Both the position numbers and the translations under genes were made by a program. Shown here in pieces: positions 33,054 through 44,455 of a stretch of DNA of 64,000 nucleotides. The DNA is from Rhododendron vialii (lineage: Eukaryota; Streptophyta; Magnoliopsida; Ericales; Ericaceae), in NCBI RefSeq assembly GCF_030253575.1, contig NC_080561.1, forward strand, positions 38,177,564 through 38,241,563, in the 5' to 3' direction. The first letter of the stretch is position 1; every line of letters starts with the position of its first letter. Under the pieces are notes generated by a model that did no database searches, was not told where the DNA came from, and was given only the letters and a program-made list of their open reading frames with translations.

Positions 33054-33365
33054 TAGGGGTGTGCACGGGTCAGGCGGGTCGGCTTTGGCCTGAAACCCGA
33101 CCACGACCCGATCATGTCGGGTAAGAATATTTAAGCCCGCAAACCGAACCACGCAAGTAGTAAGAACCGTATGTGAGCCCGATTCTTTACTTCGGGTCGG
33201 TCGGGTCGGGTCCGACCCCACGGGTAAGGAACGCACCAACCCGAACCCCGAACCGAAATCTAATTTTTAACAGAAAGTAAACCCGCACCCGTCCGAACCA
33301 CATGTTCGACTCCGCCCGAGAACCTTCAAGTCGGGTCGGGTTCGCGGGTTTTTTGCACACCCCTA
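33054..33365. mobile_element. hAT-type MITE, 312 bp
   Basis: Perfect 12-bp ends TAGGGGTGTGCA...TGCACACCCCTA, flanked by an 8-bp duplication ATTCATGC (33046-33053 and 33366-33373). Unit 3 has the unoccupied site near 48075 ('gttattattcatg'). The interior is rich in GGTCGGGTC. Confidence 0.88.
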
Positions 33366-33785
33366 ATTCATGCCTTCTAGTTAGCCAAAGTTTACTTCCT
33401 TTGATCCTTTAGGTTTTTGCGTCACCAAATGGTATAGGAGTATGATGCTCCCATTAAATCTGGATCCTTAGATTGAAAAGTAGGTAAATTACAGCCATTA
33501 GATCAAAATCACTCATAAAAAAAAGGGGTGAATTTGCTAAAAACAATATATGGTTTTAAGAATTTTTGACCAAAAAAATGTAATATTACTTCCCACATAA
33601 ACAGGTTTTATATATCATTCCTTAAGGCAACACTTTCTATGTTGCATGGCTAACTTCCTTAAAAAAAACACTTACTATACTTGTTGAGAACACTTACCAT
33701 AGAATAAGAAAAAAACGACTTGGGAGCATGATACTCCTAAACCACTCGGGAGCATCATAGTTGGAGCCTATATAAAGGCATGAAA

Positions 33786-34071
33786 GGAATCCTACTACGA
33801 CTGTCCTGAGAGAACCCAGCAAGATTAACATGGATATGATAGTCTCTAATAAGAATCCCATTGAGATTCTGAACAGCCCTCTCTGCCTCGACTCTTGATT
33901 TAAATCTGACGAACCCGAATTTAGTGTTGAATCTGAAGCTATGTTTATTGGGGATGTATATATCCACCACTTCACCGTACCCCCTGAATAATTGGTGAAG
34001 CCACACTTGTCCATTTCATACGGCAGATTATCAACATAAACAGAAATAACATTCATCTTATCAGACGTGGA
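33786..34071 (-). pseudogene. Inverted copy of the LINE ORF1 start (RRM)
   Basis: On the minus strand it encodes MNVISVYVDNLPYEMDK, a frame break, then FRGYGEVVDIYIPNK and TKFGFVRFKS, an RNA-recognition motif. It matches 37432-37710 on the plus strand at roughly 94% by eye and stops at 'gtaggattcc', next to the target duplication. Sequences just upstream of the two copies differ. Confidence 0.8.
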
Positions 34072-34204
34072 AGCGATTTTCAGACCATGAAACCCTAGCC
34101 CTCTCTTCTACCCCGTTGCGGCGGTTGCTGACCGTCACGACCCCTACCCCTAATCTCTCTCCATCCTTCTCCTTCCGTTTTACCTTTCCCTTTACCCATC
34201 TTTT

Positions 34205-37151
34205 TTTTTTTGGTAATTGATGCATTTTATAACCAAAAACCAAGAAAACCAGTGGGAAAACCCAGAAAACAAAGGTAACCAATACATGGGAAACCCACAA
34301 CAATCTGCAGGAAAGAATCAAAATTCTAATGAGGGGGAGTTCGCAGAATTCTAATAGGAAGATTCCAAAGTTGACATAGCCTTGCATTTTCCTCTGAGTT
34401 TGGAAAATGTTTCCAGGTAGAAACTCGAAGCCTCAGATTTTCCTCTAAGCAAGCAAACACTATTTCAGAGCTCCGCAGTCTTCCACCAAATACCCTAGAA
34501 TTTCTCTCAAGCCAAATGTGGTACACTGCTGCAGCAAAGGACAGCTTGATAAGAAGAGCTCGAAATGAGTTACTTTTGCAGTGAGCCAAAATCCAATCCA
34601 ATTCCATATCAAAGTTCCCAGAACTTCTAATAGTTTGAAACTTGGTCAATATAGACTGCCAAATATGACTAGAATAGGAGCATTCAAAGAAAAGGTGATT
34701 GGCAATTTCATCATGTTGCAAGCATAAGATACAATGAGGGTCAATAGGCATACCCCATCGCTTTAGTCTATCTCTGGTGGGCAGCTTGTGAAGGCAAGCA
34801 ATCCACTAGATAGAAGCCCATTTAAGAACATTTTGAGAAAACCAAACAAGAGAAGACTAGGTTACCTTAGGATTCTTGTTTCTGATAGCTTCCCAAGTAT
34901 GTTTAGTTGAATAGCTACCTGAAGGGGAGCAAGTCCAAGTGACCACATCCTTACCGTCCCCAAGAGGAAGAAGAGAGGTAGGGGTGGAGGATTGGATCAG
35001 CTGAATGACCCTATTGCGTGGTCTAGGCCAATGCCAAGCACCATGCTCAATTACAGAACTGACTTTGTCATAAAGGGATGAGCCAAGCCTGGACACAGTT
35101 CTATCATCAAAGAGTTTGTACAGAGGGCCTTTTGGGTGCCAATTGTCCAGCCAAAGGAAGGTAGACTTGCCATTGCCTATAGTGTGTTTAACAAAGAGCT
35201 GACCCAAATCTCTTAACTTCATAAGTTTCCTAATTGTCCAAGAACATTCGATGGGGATAGGCATGTACCAGATGTTGTGATGTTTGATGATATAGCTATG
35301 CATCCACTGGACCCATAAAGTATCTTCCTTTTTGCTTAAAGCCCATAGGTGCCTTAACAAGGAGGCTTTGTTCCACATTTTCAGAGATTTGAAACCCAAT
35401 CCCCCCTCTGCTTTTGGAGTACAAACATCCATCCACTTCACTTTAGCCCTAGCCTTCTTTAGATTAAGGCCTAACCAAAGAAATGCTCTGAGTAAAGCTT
35501 CCACTTCTTTAATGACTTTCTGAGGGAGAATAAACAAAGAGCACCAGTAAGTTTGCATGCTGAAGAGAACAGACTGGATCAGAAGAGCTCTACCCCCAAG
35601 AGAGAGGTTTCTATTTGTCCAACTTGCTATTCTTTGTTGGGTTCTTTCCTTAAGCTGTATACAATCCTCATACTTCAACAGTGTAGAGATGAGAGGTACT
35701 CCAAGATATCGCATAGGTAATGAGCCTTCTGGGATGGGGAGTATTCTGAGAATAGCAGCCTTCATCTCATTACTAACACTTGAAAAGAAAATCTGACTTT
35801 CTGCAAATTTGGCTTCAACCCTGAGGAGTGGTAAAATTCATCCAATACATCCTTGATAAGTTCAATGGAGTGGCAGCCAGCACCAGACAAAAGGAAGAGG
35901 TCGTCGGCAAAAGCTAGAAAGGAGATGGAAAGGTCCTTGCATCTGGGATGATAGGTGAAGTGCCTTTGGGAAATATTCCTTTGCAATAAAGCCTAAAGAC
36001 CTTCCATGACTAGCAGAAAAAGATAAGGAGAGATAGGATCACCCTGTCTAAGGCCTTTTTCCCCTTTAAAGAAACCTTCAAGCTCCCCATTAATGACAAT
36101 AGAGTACATAGCAGAAGAAATGCAAGTTTTGATCCAAATAATAAACTGAAGGCGTGTTTGATAGAAGGTTTGGAGGGGAGGATTGGATTAATAATCCCAT
36201 GGGGTTGTTAATACCTTGTTTGGTTAGGTTTTTGTAGGGGGGATTAGTTGTCCCATGAGATTGTTAATCCCCCAAAATGGGGGTAATAGCAATACCATGG
36301 GGGGGGGGGGGTGTTACTAGTAATCCCATCCCCATGGGATTAAGCAATACATGTTTAAAAACCCACTTCAATCCCAATCCCAATCCTATTCCTAGCCAAA
36401 ACAAACATGTTATTTACAATCCCTTCCCATTCTCAATCGAATCCCAATCCTAATCCCGTGCAAAACAAACATGAATAAATAATTCATCTCCTCATTAATA
36501 ATCTCACCTCATTCTCAATCCCAATCCTAATCCCATATCATTACGAATCCCCTCAAAACGAAATCTGCAATCAAACACGCTCTGAGTGGGAAAATCCATG
36601 GCTACCATGACTTCAAATAAAAAATCCCAGTCCACGGAATCAAAAGCTTTCATCAAGTCAATTTTAATAGCACATCTAGGAGGGCCACTGTCTCTCTGAT
36701 AATTCCTAACTAACTCTTGCATCAACAAAATGTTATCTGAGATGGACCTACTTTTGACAAAGGCGGCTTGAGCTTTATTGATGATAAGGGGTAGGATAGG
36801 CTAAAGTCTGTTAGCCAATACCTTTGTAATGGTCTTATAGAGGACATTGCAATAGGTTATTGGCCTGTACTCCTTCATAGTTTGAGGGCAGCTTGTTTTC
36901 GGAATCAAAGTAAGGGCAGTAGTGTTAACATCTTTAAGGAGGAAACCAGATTGGAAAAAATGAAGAACTGCAGCAGTTACCTCTTGGCCCACCAAACTCC
37001 AATTCTTTTGAAAAAAGCTAGCATTGAATCCATCAGGACCAGGGGATTTATCACCATTGATTGAGAATAAAGCCACTTTCACTTCTTCAGGTGTAATAGG
37101 GGAAACTAATTGAGTTTGAAAGGCAGGAGGAACAGTGTTGATAAAAATTAA
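34205..37151 (-). mobile_element. Nested 5'-truncated L1-type LINE (LINE-2), ORF2 remnant
   Basis: Inserted in LINE-1 with a 15-bp duplication ctttacccatctttt (34190-34204 and 37152-37166). Its A-tail appears as a T-run at about 34201-34211. On the minus strand: RT start GDKSPGPDGF, RPITYCNVLYKTITK, CAIKIDLMKAFDSVDWDF, the MITE, GLRQGDPISPYLF, catalytic AFADDLFLLSG, and after the RT core a zinc-binding region (CILCLQHDEIANHLFFEC). The endonuclease domain is missing because of 5' truncation. Frame is broken by in-frame stops (for example the TAG after LANRL) and shifts near 35765-35990 and 34800. Confidence 0.88.
36150..36581. mobile_element. MITE inserted in the RT domain of LINE-2
   Basis: 432 bp with inverted ends AGGCGTGTTTGAT...ATCAAACACGCT and CTGA (or TGA) repeated at both sides (36146-36149, 36582-36585). 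Removing it restores continuous RT coding (FPTQ|FIIWIK). The interior is made of 'aatcccaatcc' phrases with a run of about 13 G at 36299-36311. The ends resemble PIF/Harbinger-type MITEs, but the duplication does not settle the family. Confidence 0.82.
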
Positions 37152-37434
37152 CTTTACCCATCTTTTGACACCTTTCTCCTCTGTTCGTCTCCCTCTAATC
37201 CTTGCCGTTGCCGCCAGTGTTTTCCTTCCGGTCTTGTTTGGGGTTTCTATCTCCACTGGATGTGCTTTCGCTGCCGCCGTCGCTGTCTCTGGTTTGCTGC
37301 TGCCTTTTTTGCGATCTTCTGCTATGTTTCAACATGTTGTTCTTTCTCATACTCAGCTACTTCTGCTTATGGTGATGAGGTCTACTGATTGGACTCTTGA
37401 TTCCAAGAAATGCTCAGGTACAATGGGTCTGATA

Positions 37435-39399
37435 AGATGAATGTTATTTCTATTTATGTTGATAATCTGCCGTATAAAATGGACAAGGTGTGGCTTCACC
37501 AATTATTCAGGGGGTACAGTGAAATGGTGGATATATACATCCCCAATAAACCTAGCTTCATATTCAACACTAAATTTGGGTTCGTTAGATTTAAATCGAG
37601 AGACGAGGCACAGAGGGCTATTCAGAATCTCAATGGGATTCTTATTAGAGACTATTATATCCATGTTAATCTTGCTAGGTTCTCTCAGGATAGTCGTAGT
37701 AGGATTCCCCTGCAGAAAGCTTGTGTTAAGGTGCATGAAGCTTCTGATTTTCCGGTCAATAACATCAAGAGTAAAGAATTTGTTAGTGATTGTAATCCTT
37801 CTTTTGCTGATATCGTTGCTGGTAAAAGTCTTCTCAGTACCACTGCTTCTAGGTTTTCTATTAAAGTCCAGGATGAAAGGAACCAATGGCTGTCGAGGAG
37901 TGTTGTTGCTAAGCTTCCTTCTCTGCGGTCGGTGGAATCTCTTTCGGAAGCTTTCATAGCTGATGGGGTTTGGGATATTCAAATTCGCTCAATGGGAGGT
38001 AAATTTGTTTTGCTTACTTCTCTTTCCATTGAAATTACGAATGCTATGCTTGAAGAAAGTGGTTTGTGTTGGCTTGGGAACTGGTTGATGAAGTTAACCG
38101 ATGGAAACCTGAACCATTGAAGGAAATTTCTCGTGTTGTTTGGCTTAATTGCTACGGGGTACTGTTAAATGTTTGGAATGCCGAAACCTTTTCACAGTAT
38201 TGGAAGAATTTGGGGCGAGGTAATTACTTTGGATGGAGCCACGTCAAATTGCTCCTCTTTTGATGTGGGTAAGGTCAAGATTTCTACAAATTTTTTTGAG
38301 GCTATCAACCAAACTGTAGATTTGGATTTCAACGGTAAAGCTTTTCCTATTAGAGTTGTTGAAGAACATGTGGGTATTACTAATTTCATCAATGCGAGCT
38401 GCAGATGTAATAAGGGTTGCGATGCTAAAACTGTGTGGCCTTCAAAGTCTAAGGAGAATATCGAAGGAGAGATGGGGGTCAACGTGGAAGATATGGTAGA
38501 GAATTCTTTTAATAAAGGGGCCGAGGATGTGAATGGTGAAAGCAAGGAGGCCGTAGTTGAGACAGATCCTGGCGATGATGAACCGTTCGACTTCGATGTA
38601 GACAAAGCAGAGTGAGAAAATGAAATGGAATTGTGGAGGAGGCAACAGAAACAAATGTGGATGCTGAAATGGCTATTGGGCCAGAAGAGAGAGCTTTATA
38701 GCTAATAAATATAAACATGCAAGGATGGATTGATAAGGCAGCTAATTCTTCTTTGGGGGTTAAGCCATCAGCTTGGGGAAGTGGAAAGGTCTTGGATAGT
38801 ATGAAAGAGATGGCAGCAAACAACACAACGCTCAATATCAATTTGGACCCATTAACTTTTGTAAGGTTGAATAATTCGTGCATTCAGATTCCAAGAGCAA
38901 GCCTTAGTAATTTGGTTGATAATCAAGACAGTTGGGTGGAAGATTCAGTTAAGGAAAATTCAGTAATTGCTGAATATTTAAGAGGGGAAAATGATGTGTG
39001 CTTCAAGACAGTTGAAGCATACCGAACTGAAAATGAATTACTTTATGCGCCAATCAAAGCTGCCATAAATGGGGTAAAAGGGAAGAAGAAGAGGAAGACA
39101 ATTGATGACATTCTGGGATTTACAAGGGTCAACTCCTATAATAACAAGAGTAGGAATAACAAACTGAAGTGTGCGTTTATAGGTCTGCTGTTGCAGCGCT
39201 AGCACTCTCTGCTTCTATCTCTTCAGATGGAGTTATTAACAGAAACAAAATAATTCTGGACGAAGCACAAGCAATCTGGACCTGCAACAAGATCATGGGA
39301 TTGGGGTATGAAGGTGAGGAGGATGAAGTCATAAGCAAAGTTGCAGATATGGTAACTGAAGACTTGGACAGAGCTGACAAAGTGCTAGGGCAGGCCTAG
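37435..39399 (+). pseudogene. LINE-1 ORF1, RRM type, frameshifted, no ORF2 after it
   Basis: Starts with MNVISIYVDNLPYKMDK and an RRM (GFVRFKSRDEAQRAI), followed by a domain like those of plant L1 ORF1 proteins (WNAETFSQ, then FHSIGRIWGEVITLDG after a shift). Frameshifts lie near 38070 and 38180. The distal part (DEAQAIWTCNKIMGLGYEGE) ends at a TAG at 39397-39399. Only about 340 bp remain to the element end, too short for ORF2. ORF1 products bind LINE RNA. Confidence 0.75.
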
Positions 39400-39749
39400 C
39401 TTTCTATTTCCTTGCAGGCTGCTTTCGCTTTATTAGCCTCGAATGCTGATTTGTGTTGCGAAGCTTTCTCCTTGCCTCATAATCTAGGTTGGCTTTGCTT
39501 CTTTGGGGTGGGGCCTTGGTGGGGTGTGTCTTGGTTTTTGGGTGGGTGGTTTTCCTATGGTTTTGGTGTCTTTGTTTGTGGGTGTGTGGGGGTGTTTTCC
39601 TGTAGTTTTGGTTTCTTCGGGGTCCTTTTGGAGGTGGCCTTGTTGGGCGTTGTTCGGATTGTCTTCTTGTCAATTCTTGGAGCTTGTTTTCTTTTTTAAT
39701 ATAAAATCTCTTTTTCGCCGTTCAATATATATATATATATAAAGGCATG

Positions 39750-41360
39750 CTAAAATTATCTTTTAATTTGAATGTGAATGGAAGATGCAATGGTTTAAGA
39801 AGAAATTTCTGTTTCCACACAAGCTTCCAATTTGTCTTATCACTGGACATGATTTATTATTTATTTATTACAACCGGTAAAAAAAAAAAAATGCAAGTAT
39901 TACAATTACATTAAATTGGAAACAAGTTTATAATTATTACAAACTCAACCTAACTAATAATCCCAACAAGTACAAGAGGGAACGACACATACACGCAGAT
40001 GAAAAATATTCAAATATGTAGTCTCATAAGTAGATACAAAAGTCGCAGCCAACTGAACTAGTGTCACAGGATTTTGGTTGTACAATTTGTTGGAGTGAGT
40101 TGGCAACTGCAAAATATCATGTTTTGAGGGCCCAAGACTTTACCCTAAAGGTTTCTAATTGTGAAATATCAACTACCGGTCCGGATCCCTCATAATCCTT
40201 AATCTGTCAATCAGATCCTTCCACGTTACTCCACTATTTTACGTACAAGCTATGGTGTCCCCGATCATTTTGGGAACACCGTAATTTTTGGCATAACTTT
40301 ACTATTATGAGTATAACTAAAACCCATTACAAGCATAACAGAACCCAAACAAGGCATAACTAAGGAATATCCAAAAACCAACCAAGACATAACCAAACCC
40401 AACCAAGGCATGACAAACAAGTTATGCCTTACTGTGGTTTTGGTTATGCTTTGTTATGGTTCTGTTATGCTTATAATGGATTTTGGTTATACTCATAATG
40501 GTTTTGTTATGCCAAAAGTTACGGTGTCCCCAAAATGACCGGGGACACCGAAGTCATTCCCTATTCTCTATGCTCCATATATAATATAGGGCTCTTCTAT
40601 TTTTAGAATCAAAAGATAATCTTTTTACATAATTTGTGAAGAAAATTTACACTAATTTATTTAAGTAACTGATTGAGATATTCACAATTTGTGAAAAACT
40701 TGAACAATTGTGGACGAAATTACTACACAGTTTTAAATATCATGGACATCTTAAAAATTCGGACCTGACATAAGTGCAATAAAATTATGTACATATCCAT
40801 TTCATCTACCAAAAAATAAATTTCCAATTTGAAAAATAATTTTTTGCTCACCACACATGACTTACATGAGTATGTGTGCGATCGACAGTTGTGATAAACT
40901 GAGTAAAAGCTCATTTGTAGAAGATTGAAATTACAGTCTGTTTAGATTGCTGAGTCATTATTTTTACTAACTACTTTTCATTATTTTTAACCCAATTTTT
41001 TAACTCTATTTTAGTATATAAGTTTCAATTAATCAATGCAGCAAATGACAATGACAATTACGGATGACAATAATGTCACTTGAATCGACGGTTAAGTCTA
41101 TGTGTGGGTGTGTATATGGGTGTGCATGTGGGTGTGGTCCTAGAATTTCCGTACCCAAATGGAGTGAGAAAAAATTGAATAGAAATAAAACAGAGCGCCA
41201 TAATTTACAATAAATTAAAAACAATCAAATCCATATATGCACAAAATTTTCCCAATCCCCTTGCTGTAAAAACAAAATATAAGGAATTATATGTGCAAAT
41301 CCTGAAAGAAACAAAATCAAATGAATAAATGAACCCGAGAAGAAATTAAAGACATGGCAA
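39750..41360. other. Duplicated host spacer, no gene
   Basis: Resumes the unit interrupted by the LINE ('ctaaaattatcttttaattt'). Shared with 28855-29325 and 48200-48610. A foldback element is inserted at 40252-40551. Confidence 0.6.
40252..40551. mobile_element. Foldback element
   Basis: Ends 'tggtgtccccgatcatttt' and 'aaaatgaccggggacaccg' are inverted, and the interior is also palindromic ('cataaccaaaacc'/'ggttttggttatg'). Unit 3 lacks it between 'ctattttac' and 'tattctcttt' (about 48640-48660). Confidence 0.8.
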
Positions 41361-41363
41361 AAA

Positions 41364-41421
41364 CAGAGAGAGAGAGAGAGAGAGAGAGGTGGTTGAGGAT
41401 CATACAACGCCGCCGTAGGAT

Positions 41422-41471
<50 letters not shown>

Positions 41472-41474
41472 GAG
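41364..41474. repeat. Two (GA)n tracts
   Basis: (GA)n at about 41366-41388 and 41424-41474, separated by a repeated 'ggtggttgaggatcatac' phrase, so a small tandem duplication at the 3' end of the peptide gene. Unit 3 has a single tract (52656-52677). Confidence 0.85.
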
Positions 41475-41485
41475 GTGGTTGAGGA

Positions 41486-41650
41486 TCATACAACGCCGCA
41501 GGCGCCATCACAGGTGCAACCGCGGCTGCCGCTGCCAGTGTCGCCGTGGGGGCGGGGTTTGGAGCTGAGGCAACAACACATGAGACCCAATAAAAACATA
41601 AAAGCCCAAGCTGTGACCAAAGCTTGTACCCAATTCATGTAATACCCCAT
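41486..41650 (-). CDS. Small Cys-cluster membrane peptide, copy 1
   Basis: 54 residues. MGYYMNWVQALVTAWAFMFL opens with a membrane segment (about 8-26) that runs into MCCCLSS, then KPRPHGDTGSGS and a Cys-containing tail (CTCDGACGVV). The Cys cluster at the membrane border is reminiscent of CYSTM-type peptides and of palmitoylation sites, but the arrangement is not a clear CYSTM match. The frame is open upstream only from a TTG, so the ATG at 41650 is preferred. It differs from copy 2 at a few residues only, mostly in the tail, which suggests coding constraint. Confidence 0.6.
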   Translation of the reverse strand: MGYYMNWVQALVTAWAFMFLLGLMCCCLSSKPRPHGDTGSGSRGCTCDGACGVV

Positions 41651-41818
41651 GATCTTCTTCTCTCCTCCCTTTTCAATTTCCACCAATTTTGGAGTATCAT
41701 CTTAGCACTGAATCTGTTTCTTGTTGCTCATCTCACACCCCACAAAACATGGTACTGTACAATGGAAACTTCCACCTTTCTCGAGAGAGAGAGATAAAGA
41801 GAATGGGTTATACATATA

Positions 41819-42190
41819 AGAGCAAGTACATCAGGTGGGGTAAAATGACTTTATAGCTATTTTACATAAGGAAAACACTCAAAAACAAGCAACAGCAAAG
41901 GAGCTAAAAGAAGAGGTAAATTGACTTTGCTGAAATGGTTCGGTAAATGTACCGAACCCCTATACATAAGGCTTTTCATTTCTTTATTAGTTTTTCTCTC
42001 TCTCACTCTCACTCTCTCTCTCTCTCTCTCTTCCCAAAAAAGAAAAAGGGTAATAAAAGTAATAGGATTTTAATAAAGAATATGTTAAATAAATAGTATT
42101 GGTGTAGTGTTGAAAGAGATGTGAGTAGGTAAAATGAAAAAAATGTATTATTTACTAGCAATTTTACAAAACAACTGATAAACTTGCTCT
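41819..42190. mobile_element. MITE upstream of the Cys-cluster gene
   Basis: Ends AGAGCAAGTACATCAG and CTGATAAACTTGCTCT are inverted. Absent in unit 3 at about 53020 ('gggttatataaagatataaa'). The interior has (CT)n at about 41998-42030. Confidence 0.78.
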
Positions 42191-42894
42191 AAAATGCTTT
42201 GAAACCCAAGACGTAAGACCTGAAACTTAAGGGCTTGTTTGTTTTGGTATTTGGATTTTGGATTTTGAGTGAAGAGAGAGAAATGTGAGTAATAATTGAG
42301 AGAAAATTTTAATTAAAGAGTGTGCAGAGCAAGAGTTCAAAATCCCAAATTCCGAACCAAACAAGCTAAGAGTTTATATCGTCTAAAGTCTCAAACTTTA
42401 GATAGTCTATGTACTTTAAATATTTGTGAGACCAATTTATATGGGTTCTATCTCAGATTTACGTGAGTTCCTCTAGTGGATAGTAGAATTAGCCCACATG
42501 AAACCAAAAGTTACTAAAAACATATACATATTTGTAAGCGATTGGAGAAAGAGGAATGGAATAAAGGTGTTAAAATTTGGAAGAAACGTTGGCTCACCTG
42601 GGTTGAGAAATTTGAAAGAGGCCAAAATAACACGGGCCACTTGGAAAACGAACCGCGTTTACAATGTCTCTAAAGTTCTCATTAAAATAAAATGTTATGG
42701 ACACAGACGAAAATATATAAATCTTTAACACAGATGTATTCGAAATTATTCAATGCATATAGACTCTGTATCTACCATGTGTGACCCACCTGCATTAAAT
42801 AGTTTCGAACACATCTATGTCTGGTTTTGTACACCTCCTTTTGTGTCTATAGCGTTGGTGTCGAAAGAAATTGTGGTGGGTTAATGGTTATCAG

Positions 42895-43156
42895 AAATGA
42901 TTCATGCACAGCAGCTGTGCACAGCGGCCGTTTTCTCCCGCCTCGGGTCGCGCAAAGATAATCGGAGCCGCCCTAAATTCTGAAGTGATTTTGGGTGTTT
43001 TGTTAACGCCTCTAACGATATCGAACGAAGCTTCTTTTTTACAGAGACCTTAAACGACCTATTTTAAACAAAATGAGCGACTCCGATCATCTTTGCGCGA
43101 CCCGAGGCGGGAGAAAACGGCCGCTGTGCACAGCTGCTGTGCACGTAGCACAGCCC
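42895..43156. mobile_element. Foldback element with 10-bp target duplication
   Basis: Arms 'gcacagcagctgtgcacagc' plus 'ggccgttttctcccgcctcg' and their inverse. Flanked by AATGGTTATC (42885-42894, 43157-43166). Unit 3 has the empty site 'gttaatggttatcaatttc' (about 54598-54616). A 9-10 bp duplication points to Mutator-type. Confidence 0.82.
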
Positions 43157-43173
43157 AATGGTTATCAATTTCC

Positions 43174-43391
43174 GGGTTGGTGCACATGCTGTGCAGTGAG
43201 GTGCACAATACCGTATTGTGCAGCTCTGAGTCGTCGAATTGTGCATCGAACGGCTCGGATCTCATCTTGACAACCAATGATCGAGAGTCATTCATTGCTG
43301 AAATGAGATCCGAGCTGTAGGATGCACAATCTGACGGCTCGGAGGTGCGCAACACGGTGCTGCACACACCAGCATCATCCCCAATCCATCA
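43174..43391. mobile_element. Second foldback element, adjacent
   Basis: Arms run from 'gggttggtgcacatgctg' to 'ccagcatcatccccaatcc', with inverted 'cggctcggatctcat' and 'atgagatccgagctg'. Flanked by atcaatttc on both sides (9 bp). Also absent in unit 3. Confidence 0.72.
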
Positions 43392-44109
43392 ATTTCAAGA
43401 AGTTAAACAAAGGGTTTATTTGGGTTGCTTTTTGTCACTCCACTATTTTACGAACACATATATTCTCTTCGCCCCATATATAATATAGGGCTCTTCTATT
43501 TTTTTAGAATCAAAAGATAATCTTTGTACATAATTTCTAAAGAAAAATTACACTAATTTATTTAAATAACTAATTGAGATATTCACAATTTGTGAAAAAC
43601 TTGAACAATCGTCCAGGAAACTACACAGTTTTTAATAACGTGCACTATAGGTCCTGGTGAGATCTTAAAATTCGGACCCGAGATAAGTGCAATGAAGTTC
43701 CCTATAGATGACTATGTGAACTAAAGACAACAATACTTATTGACGAATAGGCAAAATAACTTATGTACATATTCATTTCATCTACCAAAAAAAAATTGAA
43801 AGATTTAGTGATAGGTCCATTATAGACATTTTATAAGCTCACAAATCCACCTAATAATTTTGTAAAGCTACAAGTCCACACAACCTAAACCCTATCGTGT
43901 CCTTCTTCGAGTGGTTAACGAATGAAGAATCATTTTTGAATTGTATCAGATCATATACTAGCAACATTTGATGGAAAATAAACCTAAACAAGCGCTTAAA
44001 AATGTGTTTTTGAAAGACTTGACATGTCTAAAATTCACTCACATTACATTATACTCAAATAATTTTGAAAAAAAAAAAGCGCTATAGGGACTGATCGATC
44101 TCCTATCGA

Positions 44110-44445
44110 AATCGCACCAACGGCTGCGCCAGGCCATCTCCGGCCACCGGACAACCGATCCGAGCCGTCCAAAAATTCTATAAAAAAAAATGAGGAGGCC
44201 CAAGCGGGAATTAAAGGCATCCAATGTGTATAGGGTGTTTGATCCAAACACCATATTTTTCATGTATATACATATACATATATAGATGAAAAATAGGGTG
44301 TTTGGATCAAGTACCTTACACACATCGGATGTCGTTGATTTCCATGAGGACCCCCTTGTTTTTTTTTTTTTTAGAATTTTTGAAAAGCTCGAATTGGCTG
44401 TCCGGTGGCCAGAGACGGCCTAGCGCGACCATCGGTACAATTTTG
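44110..44445. mobile_element. Foldback element near GRP5
   Basis: Arms 'gcgccaggccatctccggcc' plus 'accggacaaccgatccgagc', and inverse 'gctcgaattggctgtccggt' plus 'ggccagagacggcctagcgc'. The inner part is also inverted ('gtgtttgatccaaacacc', 'ggtgtttggatcaag'). Confidence 0.8.
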
Positions 44446-44455
44446 GGCTAAGAAG

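Larger units (their letters stand above)
33783..39735 (+). mobile_element. L1-type LINE insertion (LINE-1) containing a nested LINE and MITE
   Basis: Flanked by the 14-bp duplication tatataaaggcatg (33769-33782 and 39736-39749). The unoccupied equivalent in unit 1 is 'catataaagggatgctaaag' (about 28841-28860). After removing the nested LINE (34205-37151), what remains is an inverted fragment of the ORF1 start on the left and a plus-strand 5' region, ORF1 and 3' end on the right. The right end reads 'tttaatataaaatctc...ttca' then (TA)n, a plant L1-like tail. No ORF2 belongs to it. Confidence 0.85.
29945..43890. repeat. Segmental duplication, unit 2
   Basis: Same landmarks as unit 1, with GRP4, and then continuing into a part with the Cys-cluster peptide gene (41486-41650) that unit 3 also has. 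Enlarged by the LINE nest and several foldback elements. From about 43436 to 43890 there is a second partial copy of the segment also seen at 40225-40900 and 48630-51110. Edges approximate. Confidence 0.7.

Noticed and set aside
38192..38605. Minus-strand ORFs over LINE ORF1
   Set aside because: Shadows of the plus-strand ORF1 coding sequence.
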